NCBI RefSeq assembly: GCF_947036865.1
Contig: NZ_CAMQSF010000037.1
Location: 1 to 35,984 of the forward strand
Length of the DNA: 35,984 nucleotides
Reading direction: 5' to 3'
Source: an uncultured Caulobacter sp.
GTDB lineage: Bacteria > Pseudomonadota > Alphaproteobacteria > Caulobacterales > Caulobacteraceae
The notes under the pieces were generated by a model. It saw only the letters and a program-made list of their open reading frames with translations. It ran no database searches and was not told the DNA's origin. Below are positions 1-7,944 of this stretch, piece by piece (position 1 is the stretch's first letter; each line of letters opens with the position of its first letter). The translations under genes and the position numbers were made by a program.

Positions 1-1
1 C

Positions 2-79
2 CCGCCGCCGCCGCCTCCCCCGCCGCCGCCGCCTCCGCCTCCGCCGCCTCCCCCGCCGCCGCCGCCTCCGCCGCCGCCG
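2..79 (+). repeat. CCG/CCT/CCC proline-codon microsatellite
   Basis: Twenty-six proline codons in a row encode the linker of the OmpA-domain protein. An eight-codon block (24 bp) at 14-37 recurs at 47-70 with a 33-bp period, so the tract looks like the product of slippage or unequal duplication. It runs off the window edge, so its full length is unknown. Confidence 0.85.
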
Positions 80-421
80 CAGTATGAGGCCCGCGAGTTC
101 ATCGTGTACTTCCCGTTCGATCAGTCGATCCTGACGCCGGAAGCGACGTCGGTGGTCACCGAGGCCGCGAAGTACGCCAATGACGGTCACGCGACCAAGA
201 TCGTGGTCGTCGGTCACACCGACACCTCGGGCTCGGCCAAGTACAACATCAAGCTCTCGGAACGCCGCGCCAAGGCCGTCGCCGACGCTCTGGTGGGTCA
301 AGGCGTCGCCGCTGGCGCCCTGGCCGTGGACTGGAAGGGTGAAAGCGCTCCGGCCGTCGCCACCGGCGATGGCGTGAAGGAACCGCTGAACCGCCGTTCG
401 ACGATCTCGATCAACTTCTAA
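2..421 (+). CDS. OmpA-family C-terminal domain protein with poly-proline linker (5' end missing)
   Basis: The reading frame is open from the window edge, so the N-terminus, probably a signal peptide and an outer-membrane beta-barrel, lies outside. What is visible is 26 consecutive proline codons followed by an OmpA-like peptidoglycan-binding domain of about 110 residues. It begins near YFPFDQSILTPEA and contains the GHTDTSG turn and the LSERRAKAVADAL helix, which carry the Asp and Arg that bind diaminopimelate in this family, and ends NRRSTISINF. The role expected from the family is anchoring the outer membrane to peptidoglycan. The proline run would act as a stiff periplasmic spacer. The first in-window start-like codon (GTG at 104) lies inside the domain and is not the true start. 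A rho-independent terminator follows 25 bp after the stop. The domain call is firm; the full architecture is inferred. Confidence 0.9.
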   Translation, partial: PPPPPPPPPPPPPPPPPPPPPPPPPPQYEAREFIVYFPFDQSILTPEATSVVTEAAKYANDGHATKIVVVGHTDTSGSAKYNIKLSERRAKAVADALVGQGVAAGALAVDWKGESAPAVATGDGVKEPLNRRSTISINF

Positions 422-446
422 GATCGAATCGACAGACCGATTGGGA

Positions 447-479
447 GGGCCTGGCGGCGACGCCGGGCCCTTTCTTTTT
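447..479 (+). terminator. Rho-independent terminator of the OmpA-domain gene
   Basis: A GC-rich stem (GGGCCTGGC at 447-455 with GCCGGGCCC at 462-470, one G-T pair) is followed directly by TTTCTTTTT. It sits 25 bp after the stop codon of the OmpA-domain gene. Confidence 0.85.
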
Positions 480-754
480 GTCCGGACCCTTGGCGCGGCC
501 GGCGGGGTCGGAGCGCCGGCGCGGGCGGGCCGAGGCGGCGTACGCCAAGCGGGCCGGGACGCGGCCCGCGACGCGCCTGTGAACGAACGACGTTGTCCGG
601 GGGCGGATGTCCGAGGGCCTCTTGCGACGGTCTGTCGCGAGTGAAAAAAGTTCGTCGAGGCAACCCCTTGTCCCGCCTAGGCAAGTTGCCCCCGTTCACA
701 GCTTGTTAACGAAAAACTCGCGTTCGGGCCGTTGACGAGTCATTCACCAGTGTG
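480..754. other. Intergenic region upstream of nrdA
   Basis: No credible gene was found; the ORFs here have compositions typical of GC-rich shadow frames. A short inverted repeat GGCAAC...GTTGCC lies around 660-690. One GANTC site, the CcrM methylation target of Caulobacterales, is at 737-741 (GAGTC). The nrdA promoter is expected in the last 100-200 bp before the gene, but no confident -35/-10 pair was identified. Confidence 0.5.
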
Positions 755-801
755 GCCCCATATTTGGGTTGAGGGGGCTCCTCAGCCACAAGATATAGCG
801 G
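755..801 (+). promoter_or_regulatory. Tandem NrdR-box-like sites upstream of nrdA
   Basis: Two 16-bp imperfect palindromes lie at 755-770 (GCCCCATATTTGGGTT) and 786-801 (CCACAAGATATAGCGG). They resemble the NrdR consensus ACACWATATATWGTGT; the second matches about 12 of 16 positions, the first about 9. Their starts are 31 bp apart, which is the same-face spacing known for tandem NrdR boxes. NrdR is an ATP/dATP-sensing repressor of ribonucleotide reductase genes. The site is inferred from pattern and position; nrdR itself is not in the window. Confidence 0.6.
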
Positions 802-855
802 CTGGCGAGGATATTTCCTTCTCCGGAACACGCTGATTGAGCATGGATTTTGGTC

Positions 856-2727
856 ATGAACGGCAGTGAAGCGGTGAAGTCGAACGTCCGTAACGAGGCC
901 CGTCTGGCGGCGATCAAGCCCGCCAAGCGCCCGCAGCTGGCGCTGGTGCGCAAGGTCGAGGTCGACCGCTCGCGCGACGCCCTGCTGACCGACTTCGGCA
1001 AGACCACGCTGGAAGACCGCTATCTGCTGCCGGGCGAGTCCTACCAGGACATGTTCGCGCGCGTCTCCACGGCCTTCGCCGACGACGCCGACCACGCCCA
1101 GCGCGTCTACGACTATATGAGCCGCCTGTGGTTCATGCCGGCGACGCCCGTGCTGTCGAACGGCGGCGCCGACCGCGGCCTGCCGATCAGCTGCTTCCTG
1201 AACGCCGTCAACGACAGCCTGGACGGCATCCTGAGCGTCTGGAACGAGAATGTCTGGCTGGCGGCCAACGGCGGCGGGATCGGCACCTACTGGGGCGGCG
1301 TCCGCTCGATCGGCGAGAAGGTCAAGGGCCAAGGCCAGACCTCGGGCATCATCCCGTTCATCCGCGTGATGGACTCGCTGACCCTGGCGATTTCGCAAGG
1401 CTCGCTGCGTCGTGGCTCGGCCGCCGTCTATCTGGACGTCCACCATCCCGAGATCGAGGAGTTCCTCGAGATCCGCAAGCCGTCGGGCGACTTCAACCGC
1501 AAGTCCCTGAACCTGCACCACGGCCTGAACATCACCGACGAATTCATGTTCGCCGTCCGTGACGGGACGAAGTTCGGCTTGCGCTCGCCCAAGACGGGCG
1601 AGGTGCTGCGCGAGGTCGACGCCCGCGCCCTGTGGCAGAAGATCCTCGAACTGCGCCTGCAGACCGGCGAGCCCTATCTGATCTTCTCCGACAGCGTGAA
1701 CCGCGCCATGCCGTCGTTCCAGCGCGAGCTGGGCCTGCAGGTGCGCCAGTCGAACCTGTGCAGCGAGATCATGCTGCACACCGGGACCGACCACCTGGGC
1801 AACGAGCGCACCGCCGTCTGCTGCCTGTCCAGCGTCAACGCCGAGACCTTCCTGGAGTGGCGCGACCACCCGACCTTCATCGAGGACGTCATGCGCTTCC
1901 TCGACAACGTGCTGCAGGACTTCATCGATCGCGCGCCCGACGCCGCCGCGGCGGCCGCCTACGCCGCCATGCGCGAGCGCTCGGTGGGCCTGGGCCTGAT
2001 GGGCTTCCACAGCTTCCTGCAGAGCCAGAACGTGCCATTCGAGAGCGCGCTGGCCAAGAGCTGGAACATGCGGATGTTCAAGCACCTGCGCCGCGAGGCC
2101 GACAAGGCCTCGATCGCGCTGGGCCAGGAGAAGGGCCCGTGCCCGGACGCCGCCGAGCGCGGCTCGATGGAACGCTTCTCGCACAAGCTGGCCATCGCGC
2201 CGACGGCGTCGATCTCGATCATCTGCGGCGGGACCAGCGCCGGCATCGAGCCGATCCCCGCCAATATCTACACCCACAAGACCCTGTCGGGCTCGTTCGC
2301 GGTGAAGAACCCCTATCTGGAGAAGCTGCTGGAGGAGAAGGGCCAGAACACCGACGCGGTGTGGGGCTCGATCCTGGAGCACGAGGGCTCGGTCCAGCAC
2401 CTGGACTTCCTCAGCCAGGACGAGAAGGACGTCTACAAGACCGCCTTCGAACTGGACCAGCGCTGGGTCATCGAGCTGGCCGCCGATCGCACGCCGGAAA
2501 TCTGCCAGAGCCAGTCGGTCAACGTCTTCCTGCCGGGCGACGTCGACAAGTGGGACCTGCACATGCTGCACTGGATGGCGTGGGAGCGGGGCGTCAAGTC
2601 GCTGTACTATCTGCGCTCCAAGTCGGTGCAGCGCGCCGCCTACGCCGGCGCCGAGGACAAGGCGGCGACGAGCGGCTTCGACGCGCCGTCCAAGACCGAC
2701 TACGAGGAATGCCTGGCCTGCCAGTAA
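856..2727 (+). CDS. nrdA: Ribonucleoside-diphosphate reductase, class I, alpha subunit
   Basis: This is the large, catalytic subunit that reduces ribonucleoside diphosphates to deoxyribonucleotides for DNA synthesis, with NrdB as radical-generating partner. The 623-residue protein shows the expected active site: Cys113 (ISCF) and Cys323 (CCLSSVN) as the redox pair, and Asn300, Cys302 and Glu304 in NLCSEI for thiyl-radical chemistry. It also has the PTASISIICGGTSAGIEP block that binds substrate phosphate, and a C-terminal thioredoxin-reducible pair, Cys619 and Cys622 (CLACQ). It is shorter than E. coli NrdA (about 760) and the N-terminus appears too short for a full ATP-cone, so dATP regulation by that domain seems absent. 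ATG at 856 was preferred over TTG at 850; no strong Shine-Dalgarno is visible. The partner nrdB lies 10 kb away on the same strand. Confidence 0.96.
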   Translation: MNGSEAVKSNVRNEARLAAIKPAKRPQLALVRKVEVDRSRDALLTDFGKTTLEDRYLLPGESYQDMFARVSTAFADDADHAQRVYDYMSRLWFMPATPVLSNGGADRGLPISCFLNAVNDSLDGILSVWNENVWLAANGGGIGTYWGGVRSIGEKVKGQGQTSGIIPFIRVMDSLTLAISQGSLRRGSAAVYLDVHHPEIEEFLEIRKPSGDFNRKSLNLHHGLNITDEFMFAVRDGTKFGLRSPKTGEVLREVDARALWQKILELRLQTGEPYLIFSDSVNRAMPSFQRELGLQVRQSNLCSEIMLHTGTDHLGNERTAVCCLSSVNAETFLEWRDHPTFIEDVMRFLDNVLQDFIDRAPDAAAAAAYAAMRERSVGLGLMGFHSFLQSQNVPFESALAKSWNMRMFKHLRREADKASIALGQEKGPCPDAAERGSMERFSHKLAIAPTASISIICGGTSAGIEPIPANIYTHKTLSGSFAVKNPYLEKLLEEKGQNTDAVWGSILEHEGSVQHLDFLSQDEKDVYKTAFELDQRWVIELAADRTPEICQSQSVNVFLPGDVDKWDLHMLHWMAWERGVKSLYYLRSKSVQRAAYAGAEDKAATSGFDAPSKTDYEECLACQ

Positions 2728-2750
2728 GCGGCGAGGCGACGAAGATGCGA

Positions 2751-2787
2751 ACGGCGGCGCGATGCGGATCGCGCCGCCGTTTTCTTT
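2751..2787 (+). terminator. Strong rho-independent terminator of nrdA
   Basis: A perfect 13-bp stem (ACGGCGGCGCGAT at 2751-2763 with its complement at 2768-2780) closes a GCGG loop. It is followed by TTTCTTT, 24 bp after the nrdA stop. Confidence 0.93.
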
Positions 2788-2905
2788 CGTGCATCGCCCA
2801 GGAACGCATCGCCTGCCCGCCGATTCACCACGCGCGCTTTCGTCGCGGTGGACAGACGGCCACAAGCGCGTAGGCTGGCCTTCCGTTGGGATTGGGGAAT
2901 CTCGG

Positions 2906-3865
2906 ATGCGGACCGCTGGGGAGCGAACCGTCCTTGTGCTTTCGGCCATCGCCCTGGCCGTCGTGAGCGGCCGCGCAGCCGGCGCGGCCGAGACGACCGC
3001 CGCCGGCGCCGGGGGCAAGGCCCCGGCCGTGATGTCCTTCCAGGTCAAGCCCGAGAGCCCGCGGCCGCTGAATCTCGCCAGCGCGGTTGGCTTCCTCGCC
3101 CGCGACGTCGACGCGCCCGAGGCGCGGATCGACGGGGGCTTTTCCGTCACGCCCGCCCTGGCGGGAGACGCGCGCATTCTCGACACCGACCGCTTCTACG
3201 AGAGCGCCGGTCCCGTCAGCTGGCGGTCCAACGGGTTCAGCCGTCAGGCCGAGCCCGGCGGCCCGATCGACTCCGTGCGGGTTTCGGTCGCCGGCATCGC
3301 GCCCACGGCCGCCTTCGCGCCCTTGACCTTGGTTCGCCCGGACCGCGACGGCTACGAGGTGCGCGATGTCGACGTGACCGTCACCCGTGGCTGGCCCTCG
3401 GTGGTCAGCCTGGAGGGCTCCAGATACGCGCTCGACGTCACGCCGCACGCGGGCCTCGGCTTCGGCGGGGCCGGCGGCTCCGCGGAGGCGGGGGCCACGC
3501 TGCGTCTGGGCAAGAAGCGGAACATGAGCGACCGCGTCCACGAGGCGCTGGGCGTCCATGACGGGGCCCAGACCTTCGGCGACCGTGGCCGGTGGTACAT
3601 CTTCGCGGCCGCCAGCGGCCGGGCCGTGGGCCTGAACATGCTGCGCGGCCAGAACGGCGACTGGAGCCGCGCGGGCCTGACCCAGGACACCACCAGCAAG
3701 CTGATCGGCGACAGCCAGGCCGGCGTGGCGTGGCGGCGCGGGCCGATGCAGGCCTCGCTGGGCTATATCCACCGGTCGATCAAGGCCAAGGACGGCATCA
3801 TGGGCCTGGCCACCCAGAAGGACGACGTCGTGGCCCTGTCGTTCAGCCTCAAGCCGCGCTGGTAG
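2906..3865 (+). CDS. Exported LpxR/DUF2219-like outer-membrane protein (divergent)
   Basis: The protein has 319 residues. It starts with a signal-peptide-like segment (MRTAGERTVLVLSAIALAV, then small residues up to AGAAET). The C-terminal half is glycine-rich and beta-like and ends KPRW, an aromatic final residue as in outer-membrane barrels. The pattern LDVTPHAGLGFG...AGATLRLGK and the later GDSQAGVAWRRGPMQASLGY recall the C-terminal part of LpxR/DUF2219 lipid A deacylase-type barrels. I do not see the N-terminal Asn-Asp catalytic region of LpxR, so enzymatic activity should not be assumed. The ATG at 2906 was chosen because GGGGA lies 7 bp upstream and a signal peptide follows; a longer frame from 2762 overlaps the nrdA terminator and is rejected. 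It is probably a single-gene unit. Confidence 0.6.
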   Translation: MRTAGERTVLVLSAIALAVVSGRAAGAAETTAAGAGGKAPAVMSFQVKPESPRPLNLASAVGFLARDVDAPEARIDGGFSVTPALAGDARILDTDRFYESAGPVSWRSNGFSRQAEPGGPIDSVRVSVAGIAPTAAFAPLTLVRPDRDGYEVRDVDVTVTRGWPSVVSLEGSRYALDVTPHAGLGFGGAGGSAEAGATLRLGKKRNMSDRVHEALGVHDGAQTFGDRGRWYIFAAASGRAVGLNMLRGQNGDWSRAGLTQDTTSKLIGDSQAGVAWRRGPMQASLGYIHRSIKAKDGIMGLATQKDDVVALSFSLKPRW

Positions 3866-3951
3866 GGCCGCGCGCGCCGTAAAAGCTTGTGTTCCGGACG
3901 GCTTTCATGCAGCTAGCCGGGGTTCCCGTCCACGAGCCGCCAACCGACGTC

Positions 3952-4290
3952 ATGAGCGACAGCGAGCCCCCGCGCCGCAAGACCCTGAGCCTGAAGAGCC
4001 CGGTAGCCGCCCCCGGCGGGCCGCCGCCGCTCGAGCGCATGGTCAAGCCGTCGGCGCGCACGACGGTCTTCACGCCTCAGGCGCCGCAGCCCGAACCAGC
4101 CCCGCCCCCGCCGACGGGGGACTGGAAGTGCAAGCCCTGCGGCGCCCGCTTCGATCCGCCCGCCGAGCTGGCCGACACGGACTCCGTCCGCTGCCCGGCG
4201 TGCAACGCGCGCCTGGGCCTGGCCGCCGACTTCCGCGCGGATCCGCCGAACGTCGCCAAGCTGCGGGCGCGCTGGCTGAAGAAGGCGTGA
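3952..4290 (+). CDS. Small zinc-ribbon protein with proline-rich N-terminal half
   Basis: The protein has 112 residues. Residues 1-57 are basic and proline-rich (RRKTLSLKSP early, then a Pro/Ala run). The C-terminal part is a compact zinc ribbon with Cys60-x2-Cys63 and Cys81-x2-Cys84 (CKPCG and CPACN). Family knowledge supports zinc binding, and such ribbons bind nucleic acid or protein. No specific function is recognised. The frame stays open to GTG at 3889, but ATG at 3952 (MSDSEPPRRK) gives a natural-looking N-terminus. Neither start has an obvious Shine-Dalgarno. Confidence 0.7.
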   Translation: MSDSEPPRRKTLSLKSPVAAPGGPPPLERMVKPSARTTVFTPQAPQPEPAPPPPTGDWKCKPCGARFDPPAELADTDSVRCPACNARLGLAADFRADPPNVAKLRARWLKKA

Positions 4291-4327
4291 GCCGAAGCCT
4301 GCGCCCCCTTCGCTCGCGAGCCTTCTT

Positions 4328-5743
4328 CTAGTCGGCGTCGGCGTAGATCTTCACCAGTTCGGTCAGCAACTCGCGACCCGTATAGAGCGCCCGCACCGCC
4401 AGGCGCTCGTTGAGCCCGTGCGTGCCGTTGCCGTCCGGATCGCCGAAGGTGCCCGGCGGGCCGTAGGACGGGATGCCGATCGCCTCGAGGAAGATGCCGT
4501 CCGTGGCGCCGGTCGACATGGTGGGGACCAGCGTCGCGCCCGGATAGTACTTGGCGACCAGCTTCTCGGCCGGGCCGATCACCTTGGGGTCCAGCGGCGG
4601 CGGCTTGGCCAGCGGTCCGCGACCCGGCCTGGCCGTGACCTTGACCTTGGGATCGTTGATCGCCGCCACCAGAGCGGCTTGCACGCCCTCGACGGTGTCG
4701 CCGGGGAAGACCCGGCAGTTGATGTTGGCGGCGGCGCGCTGGGGCAGGGCGTTGTCGGCGTGGCCGCCCTCCAGCCTGGTCGCCACGCAGGTGGTGCGCA
4801 GCATCGAGTGGTAGCTGCGGTCGGTGTTGACGATGGCCTCGGCCGCCTTGTCGGTCGGGTCCTTGGACAGGGCGACCATCGCCTCGCCCAGGTCGTCGCC
4901 CCGCGCCGCGCCGGCCCGGGCGAAGAAGGCCTGGGTCGTCGGGCTCATCCGCAGCGGGAATTCCAGGTCGCGGATCCTGGCCAGGGCGTCGGCCAGCTCG
5001 TAGATGGCGTTGTCGCGGATCGGGACCGAACTGTGGCCGCCCGGATTGGTCGTCTCGACCTTGAACTGCGCCACAGCCTTCTCGCCGACGTGCATGCCGG
5101 CGGTCAGCACCTTGCCCTTGCCGTCGGTGCGCCCGCCGCCGCCCTCGTTCAGCGCGAAGGCCGCGTCGATCAGGTCCGGCCGGTTCTTGGTCAGCCACTC
5201 GGCCCCGTTGAACGGCGACCCGCCCTCCTCGCCGCAGGTCAGGGCCAGCTTGATCGCGCGTTTGGGGCGATAGCCCTGGGCCTTGAAGCGGGTCATGGCG
5301 TCGATCCAGATGGCGTCCATGGCCTTCATGTCCGACGTGCCCCGGCCGTAGAAATAGCCGTTTTCCTCGATCAGCTTGTACGGATCGCGCGTCCAGTCCT
5401 CGCGCTTGGCCACCACCACGTCGAGATGGCCGAGCAGCAGCAGCGGCTTCAGCGTCTTCGACGTTCCCGGCAGCACGACCACGATGCCGCCTTCCTTGGG
5501 ATAGTCGGGAACGGAAAAACGCGTGATCTGGCCGTCGCCATAGCCCGCCGCGCGCAGCCGGACCTCGATCTTGTCCGCCAAGGCGGTGCAGCTGCCGGTC
5601 GTGACGCTGGTGTCGGTCTCGACGAGCTCCTGGTAGAGCGCCCGGAACGCTGCCTGATCCGGCCGCAAGGGCGCGTCCTGGGCGCGCGCGGCCAAGGGCG
5701 CGGCCAAGGCCAAGGTCGTCAGAAGTCCTGTCGATAACCGCAT
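4328..5743 (-). CDS. Exported M20-family metallopeptidase
   Basis: This is a predicted zinc-dependent carboxypeptidase or aminoacylase-like hydrolase of the M20 family, 471 residues, secreted by a signal peptide ending near ARAQDA. The two-metal centre is recognisable: His in LLGHLDVV, bridging Asp in YGRGTSDMK, the catalytic Glu pair in CGEEGG, an acidic ligand in ALNEGGGG, and the late His in GNGTHGLNE. A dimerisation lid starts near TNPGGHSS. AGGAGGGG lies just upstream of the ATG, supporting this start. It is transcribed away from the zinc-ribbon gene on the other strand. The substrate cannot be told from sequence; a dipeptide or acyl-amino acid is usual for the family. Confidence 0.92.
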   Translation of the reverse strand: MRLSTGLLTTLALAAPLAARAQDAPLRPDQAAFRALYQELVETDTSVTTGSCTALADKIEVRLRAAGYGDGQITRFSVPDYPKEGGIVVVLPGTSKTLKPLLLLGHLDVVVAKREDWTRDPYKLIEENGYFYGRGTSDMKAMDAIWIDAMTRFKAQGYRPKRAIKLALTCGEEGGSPFNGAEWLTKNRPDLIDAAFALNEGGGGRTDGKGKVLTAGMHVGEKAVAQFKVETTNPGGHSSVPIRDNAIYELADALARIRDLEFPLRMSPTTQAFFARAGAARGDDLGEAMVALSKDPTDKAAEAIVNTDRSYHSMLRTTCVATRLEGGHADNALPQRAAANINCRVFPGDTVEGVQAALVAAINDPKVKVTARPGRGPLAKPPPLDPKVIGPAEKLVAKYYPGATLVPTMSTGATDGIFLEAIGIPSYGPPGTFGDPDGNGTHGLNERLAVRALYTGRELLTELVKIYADAD

Positions 5744-5870
5744 GAGCGCCCCTCCTGTTCGTCAGGGCGGCATCGAAGCACGGCCGGCGACGCTTGAGAA
5801 CCGTCCGGGGGCGATCAACCTCGCCGCGCCCAAGGGGTGAGCAGTTTCGTCCGCGCCGCCGCCGACCCCG

Positions 5871-7136
5871 TCAGGGCTCCAGCGGCGCCTCGACGCCGAC
5901 CGGCCCCGGCTGGTCGCGGATCATCACGCCCGTGCCGGCGGTCGCCATCGGCGGGACCTGCTTCTTGAAGAGCCCGCGCCAGAGGCTTTGCTCCTCGACC
6001 GCGCTGGTCCAGGCCGCGCCGTCCAGCGCCTGGGCGTGGCCGGCGTCATAGATGCTCCGCATCAGCTCGGTCTCGAACTTCAGCAGGTTCGTGCCCTCGA
6101 AGGCGGTCGGGATCGAGGCGACGCTAAGCGGCAGGTTGTGGCGCGTGCAGAAGCCGGCGGCCAGGCTCAGGGCCTGTCGGTACGAGAACCGCAGCATGGT
6201 GTCGAAGCTGCGGCTCATGATCGAGGCCACGCCGGGCGGGGTCGACTGGGTCGACGGATCCAGCACCGTATTGACGATCACATAGACCCGGCCGCGCCGG
6301 AAACGGGAGCCGAGGTTGCGCCAGTGCAGCAGGGCGTCGGGCATCAGGAACAGCGGCGCGGCCACCCCGCCGTCGACATGCATCTCCTGATAGCGCTCGC
6401 CGCCGACCTCGACCTCGATCAGCTTGGGCGGCAGGATGCCGGGCACCGACGACGAGGCCACCAGCAGGGTGCGGAACAGCTTCAGCGCCTCGTCGCCGCC
6501 CTGGGCGGCGATCTGGCCCATGTCCCAGACCACGGCGCGCTGGCTGTCGAGATTGGTGGTGGCGATCAGCAGGCGCCGGCCCTTGCGATGCTCGACGCCG
6601 ATGGCCTCCAGCATCTCGTGGTCGACGAAGGCCTCGACCAGGGCGTCCAGGGCGTCGCCCTTGAAGATGCTGGGGCCCAGCGCCGGTCCGAGGCGCCGGA
6701 AGCTGAGCAGCTCGGCCGCGTGGCCGCCGACATAGGCGTCGGTCAGCCGCTCGTCCCAGGCCGGACCCAGGAAGGCCAGCGGCGCGATCAGGGCGCCGGT
6801 GCTGACGCCGGTGACGATGGCGAAGTCTGGCCGGCGTCCGGCCTTGGTCAGACCGGCCAACACGCCGGCGCCATAGGCGCCGCCCGACGCGCCGCCGGAG
6901 AGCGCCAGGATGTTGAACTCGTCGCGGCCCAGCAGCGACCGCGTCGGGGCCAGGCGATCGGCGCAGAGCCTCAGGGTGTCGTCGGCCTGGTCGACCGTCA
7001 GCCGCACGCCGGGAAAGCCGGCGGCCTCGACATGGCGCTCGACCGGCGGCGCGGGCAGGCGCTTGCCACGCAGCGGGTCCGTCGACTTCCAGTCGCGGAA
7101 GAAGCCCTGACGGCTGATCTTGCCCGCCGGATCCAA
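5871..7136 (-). CDS. Patatin-like phospholipase
   Basis: A predicted serine lipid acyl hydrolase of 421 residues. The patatin catalytic dyad is intact: an oxyanion-hole glycine-rich loop (LSGGASGGAYGAG, about 79-91), nucleophile Ser112 in GVSTG, and catalytic Asp255 in HVDGG. A stretch of about 70 residues precedes the domain; it is not an obvious signal peptide. The likely start is TTG at 7136, four bases after the stop of the upstream HlyIII-family gene, which implies co-transcription and perhaps translational coupling. No ATG precedes the catalytic core. Substrate is expected to be membrane phospholipid or acylglycerol. The start choice is the least certain part. Confidence 0.88.
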   Translation of the reverse strand: MDPAGKISRQGFFRDWKSTDPLRGKRLPAPPVERHVEAAGFPGVRLTVDQADDTLRLCADRLAPTRSLLGRDEFNILALSGGASGGAYGAGVLAGLTKAGRRPDFAIVTGVSTGALIAPLAFLGPAWDERLTDAYVGGHAAELLSFRRLGPALGPSIFKGDALDALVEAFVDHEMLEAIGVEHRKGRRLLIATTNLDSQRAVVWDMGQIAAQGGDEALKLFRTLLVASSSVPGILPPKLIEVEVGGERYQEMHVDGGVAAPLFLMPDALLHWRNLGSRFRRGRVYVIVNTVLDPSTQSTPPGVASIMSRSFDTMLRFSYRQALSLAAGFCTRHNLPLSVASIPTAFEGTNLLKFETELMRSIYDAGHAQALDGAAWTSAVEEQSLWRGLFKKQVPPMATAGTGVMIRDQPGPVGVEAPLEP

Positions 7137-7140
7137 GGGA

Positions 7141-7827
7141 CTACCGCGCGCCGGCCAGCACCACCCCGACCAGGACCGCCGCGTAGTGCAGCCCCGCGCC
7201 GCCGATGACGTGGCCGTGCCAGATCGCGCGGCGGAACTTCAGGCGACGCATCAGGTAGAAGATGGTTCCGGTGGAATAGACGAGGCCGCCGATCGCCAGC
7301 AGTAGCAGGGCGGGCCAGGACAGGCCCTCGATCATCGGCTTGATGGCGACCAGCACCAGCCAGCCGAGCGCGAGGTAGAGGCCGACCCAGAAACGCTTGT
7401 CCAGGCCCGGCAGAAAGAGCTTGGCGAACACGCCGACGGCCGCGACGGTCCAGACCGCCGTGGTCATGCCGATCGCCCACCAGCCGTGCAGGTTCTGGGT
7501 GGTGAACGGCGTGTAGGAAGCGGCGATCATCACGAAGATGCCGGCGTGGTCGAAGCGGCGCAGCAGCGGGCGCCAGCGGGCCTTGGCGAAGTTGTAGGCG
7601 GTCGACAGCGAAAGCATCAGGATCAGGCCGACGGTATAGACGCTGACCGCGGCCACCTGGGCGAGATTGCCGAGCCCGAAGGCCAGGCCCAGCAGGATGC
7701 CGCCGCCCAGCAGGGCGCAGGCCAGACCGGCCAGGTGCACGATCAGGTCGGCGCACTTGGCGGCCGGCGTCGGATAGTGCGTCGCCGGCTGCGCGACGAC
7801 GAGGTCGGTGGTGGTGGTCCCGGTCAT
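7141..7827 (-). CDS. HlyIII/PAQR-family integral membrane protein
   Basis: The protein has 228 residues and about seven hydrophobic helices, and belongs to the hemolysin III/adiponectin-receptor-like superfamily. Conserved features seen: the early His31 (DLIVHLAG), RFDHAGIFVMIAASYTPF at 91-108, and the C-terminal His204/His214 (IWHGH...GLH). The family's usual S-x-x-Y-H metal-ligand motif reads STAYN here, with Asn79 replacing His. The name hemolysin is historical and does not prove toxin activity; metal-dependent hydrolase activity is the inferred ancestral role. It is the first gene of a two-gene unit with the patatin gene. Confidence 0.88.
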   Translation of the reverse strand: MTGTTTTDLVVAQPATHYPTPAAKCADLIVHLAGLACALLGGGILLGLAFGLGNLAQVAAVSVYTVGLILMLSLSTAYNFAKARWRPLLRRFDHAGIFVMIAASYTPFTTQNLHGWWAIGMTTAVWTVAAVGVFAKLFLPGLDKRFWVGLYLALGWLVLVAIKPMIEGLSWPALLLLAIGGLVYSTGTIFYLMRRLKFRRAIWHGHVIGGAGLHYAAVLVGVVLAGAR

Positions 7828-7944
7828 GGCCCCGCTCGATGCGATTTGCAGTACGTCCGAACGCTAGGTTCGTTCCGTGACATATAAGCGTCGATCATCG
7901 TGGCCGGGAAAGGGCGCGCGGGCCACGCCGAGCGCGAAATCGGC

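Noticed and set aside
1..80. CRISPR-like or satellite array at the window start
   Set aside because: The repeat is an in-frame proline codon run continuing directly into an OmpA domain.
418..699. Possible small genes between the OmpA-domain gene and nrdA
   Set aside because: Both overlapping ORFs cross a terminator, are Arg/Pro/Gly-rich and show no start signals.
706..3186. 826-codon minus-strand ORF across nrdA
   Set aside because: Shadow of nrdA in GC-rich DNA; low-complexity Val/Ala/Arg/Gln composition and no family features.
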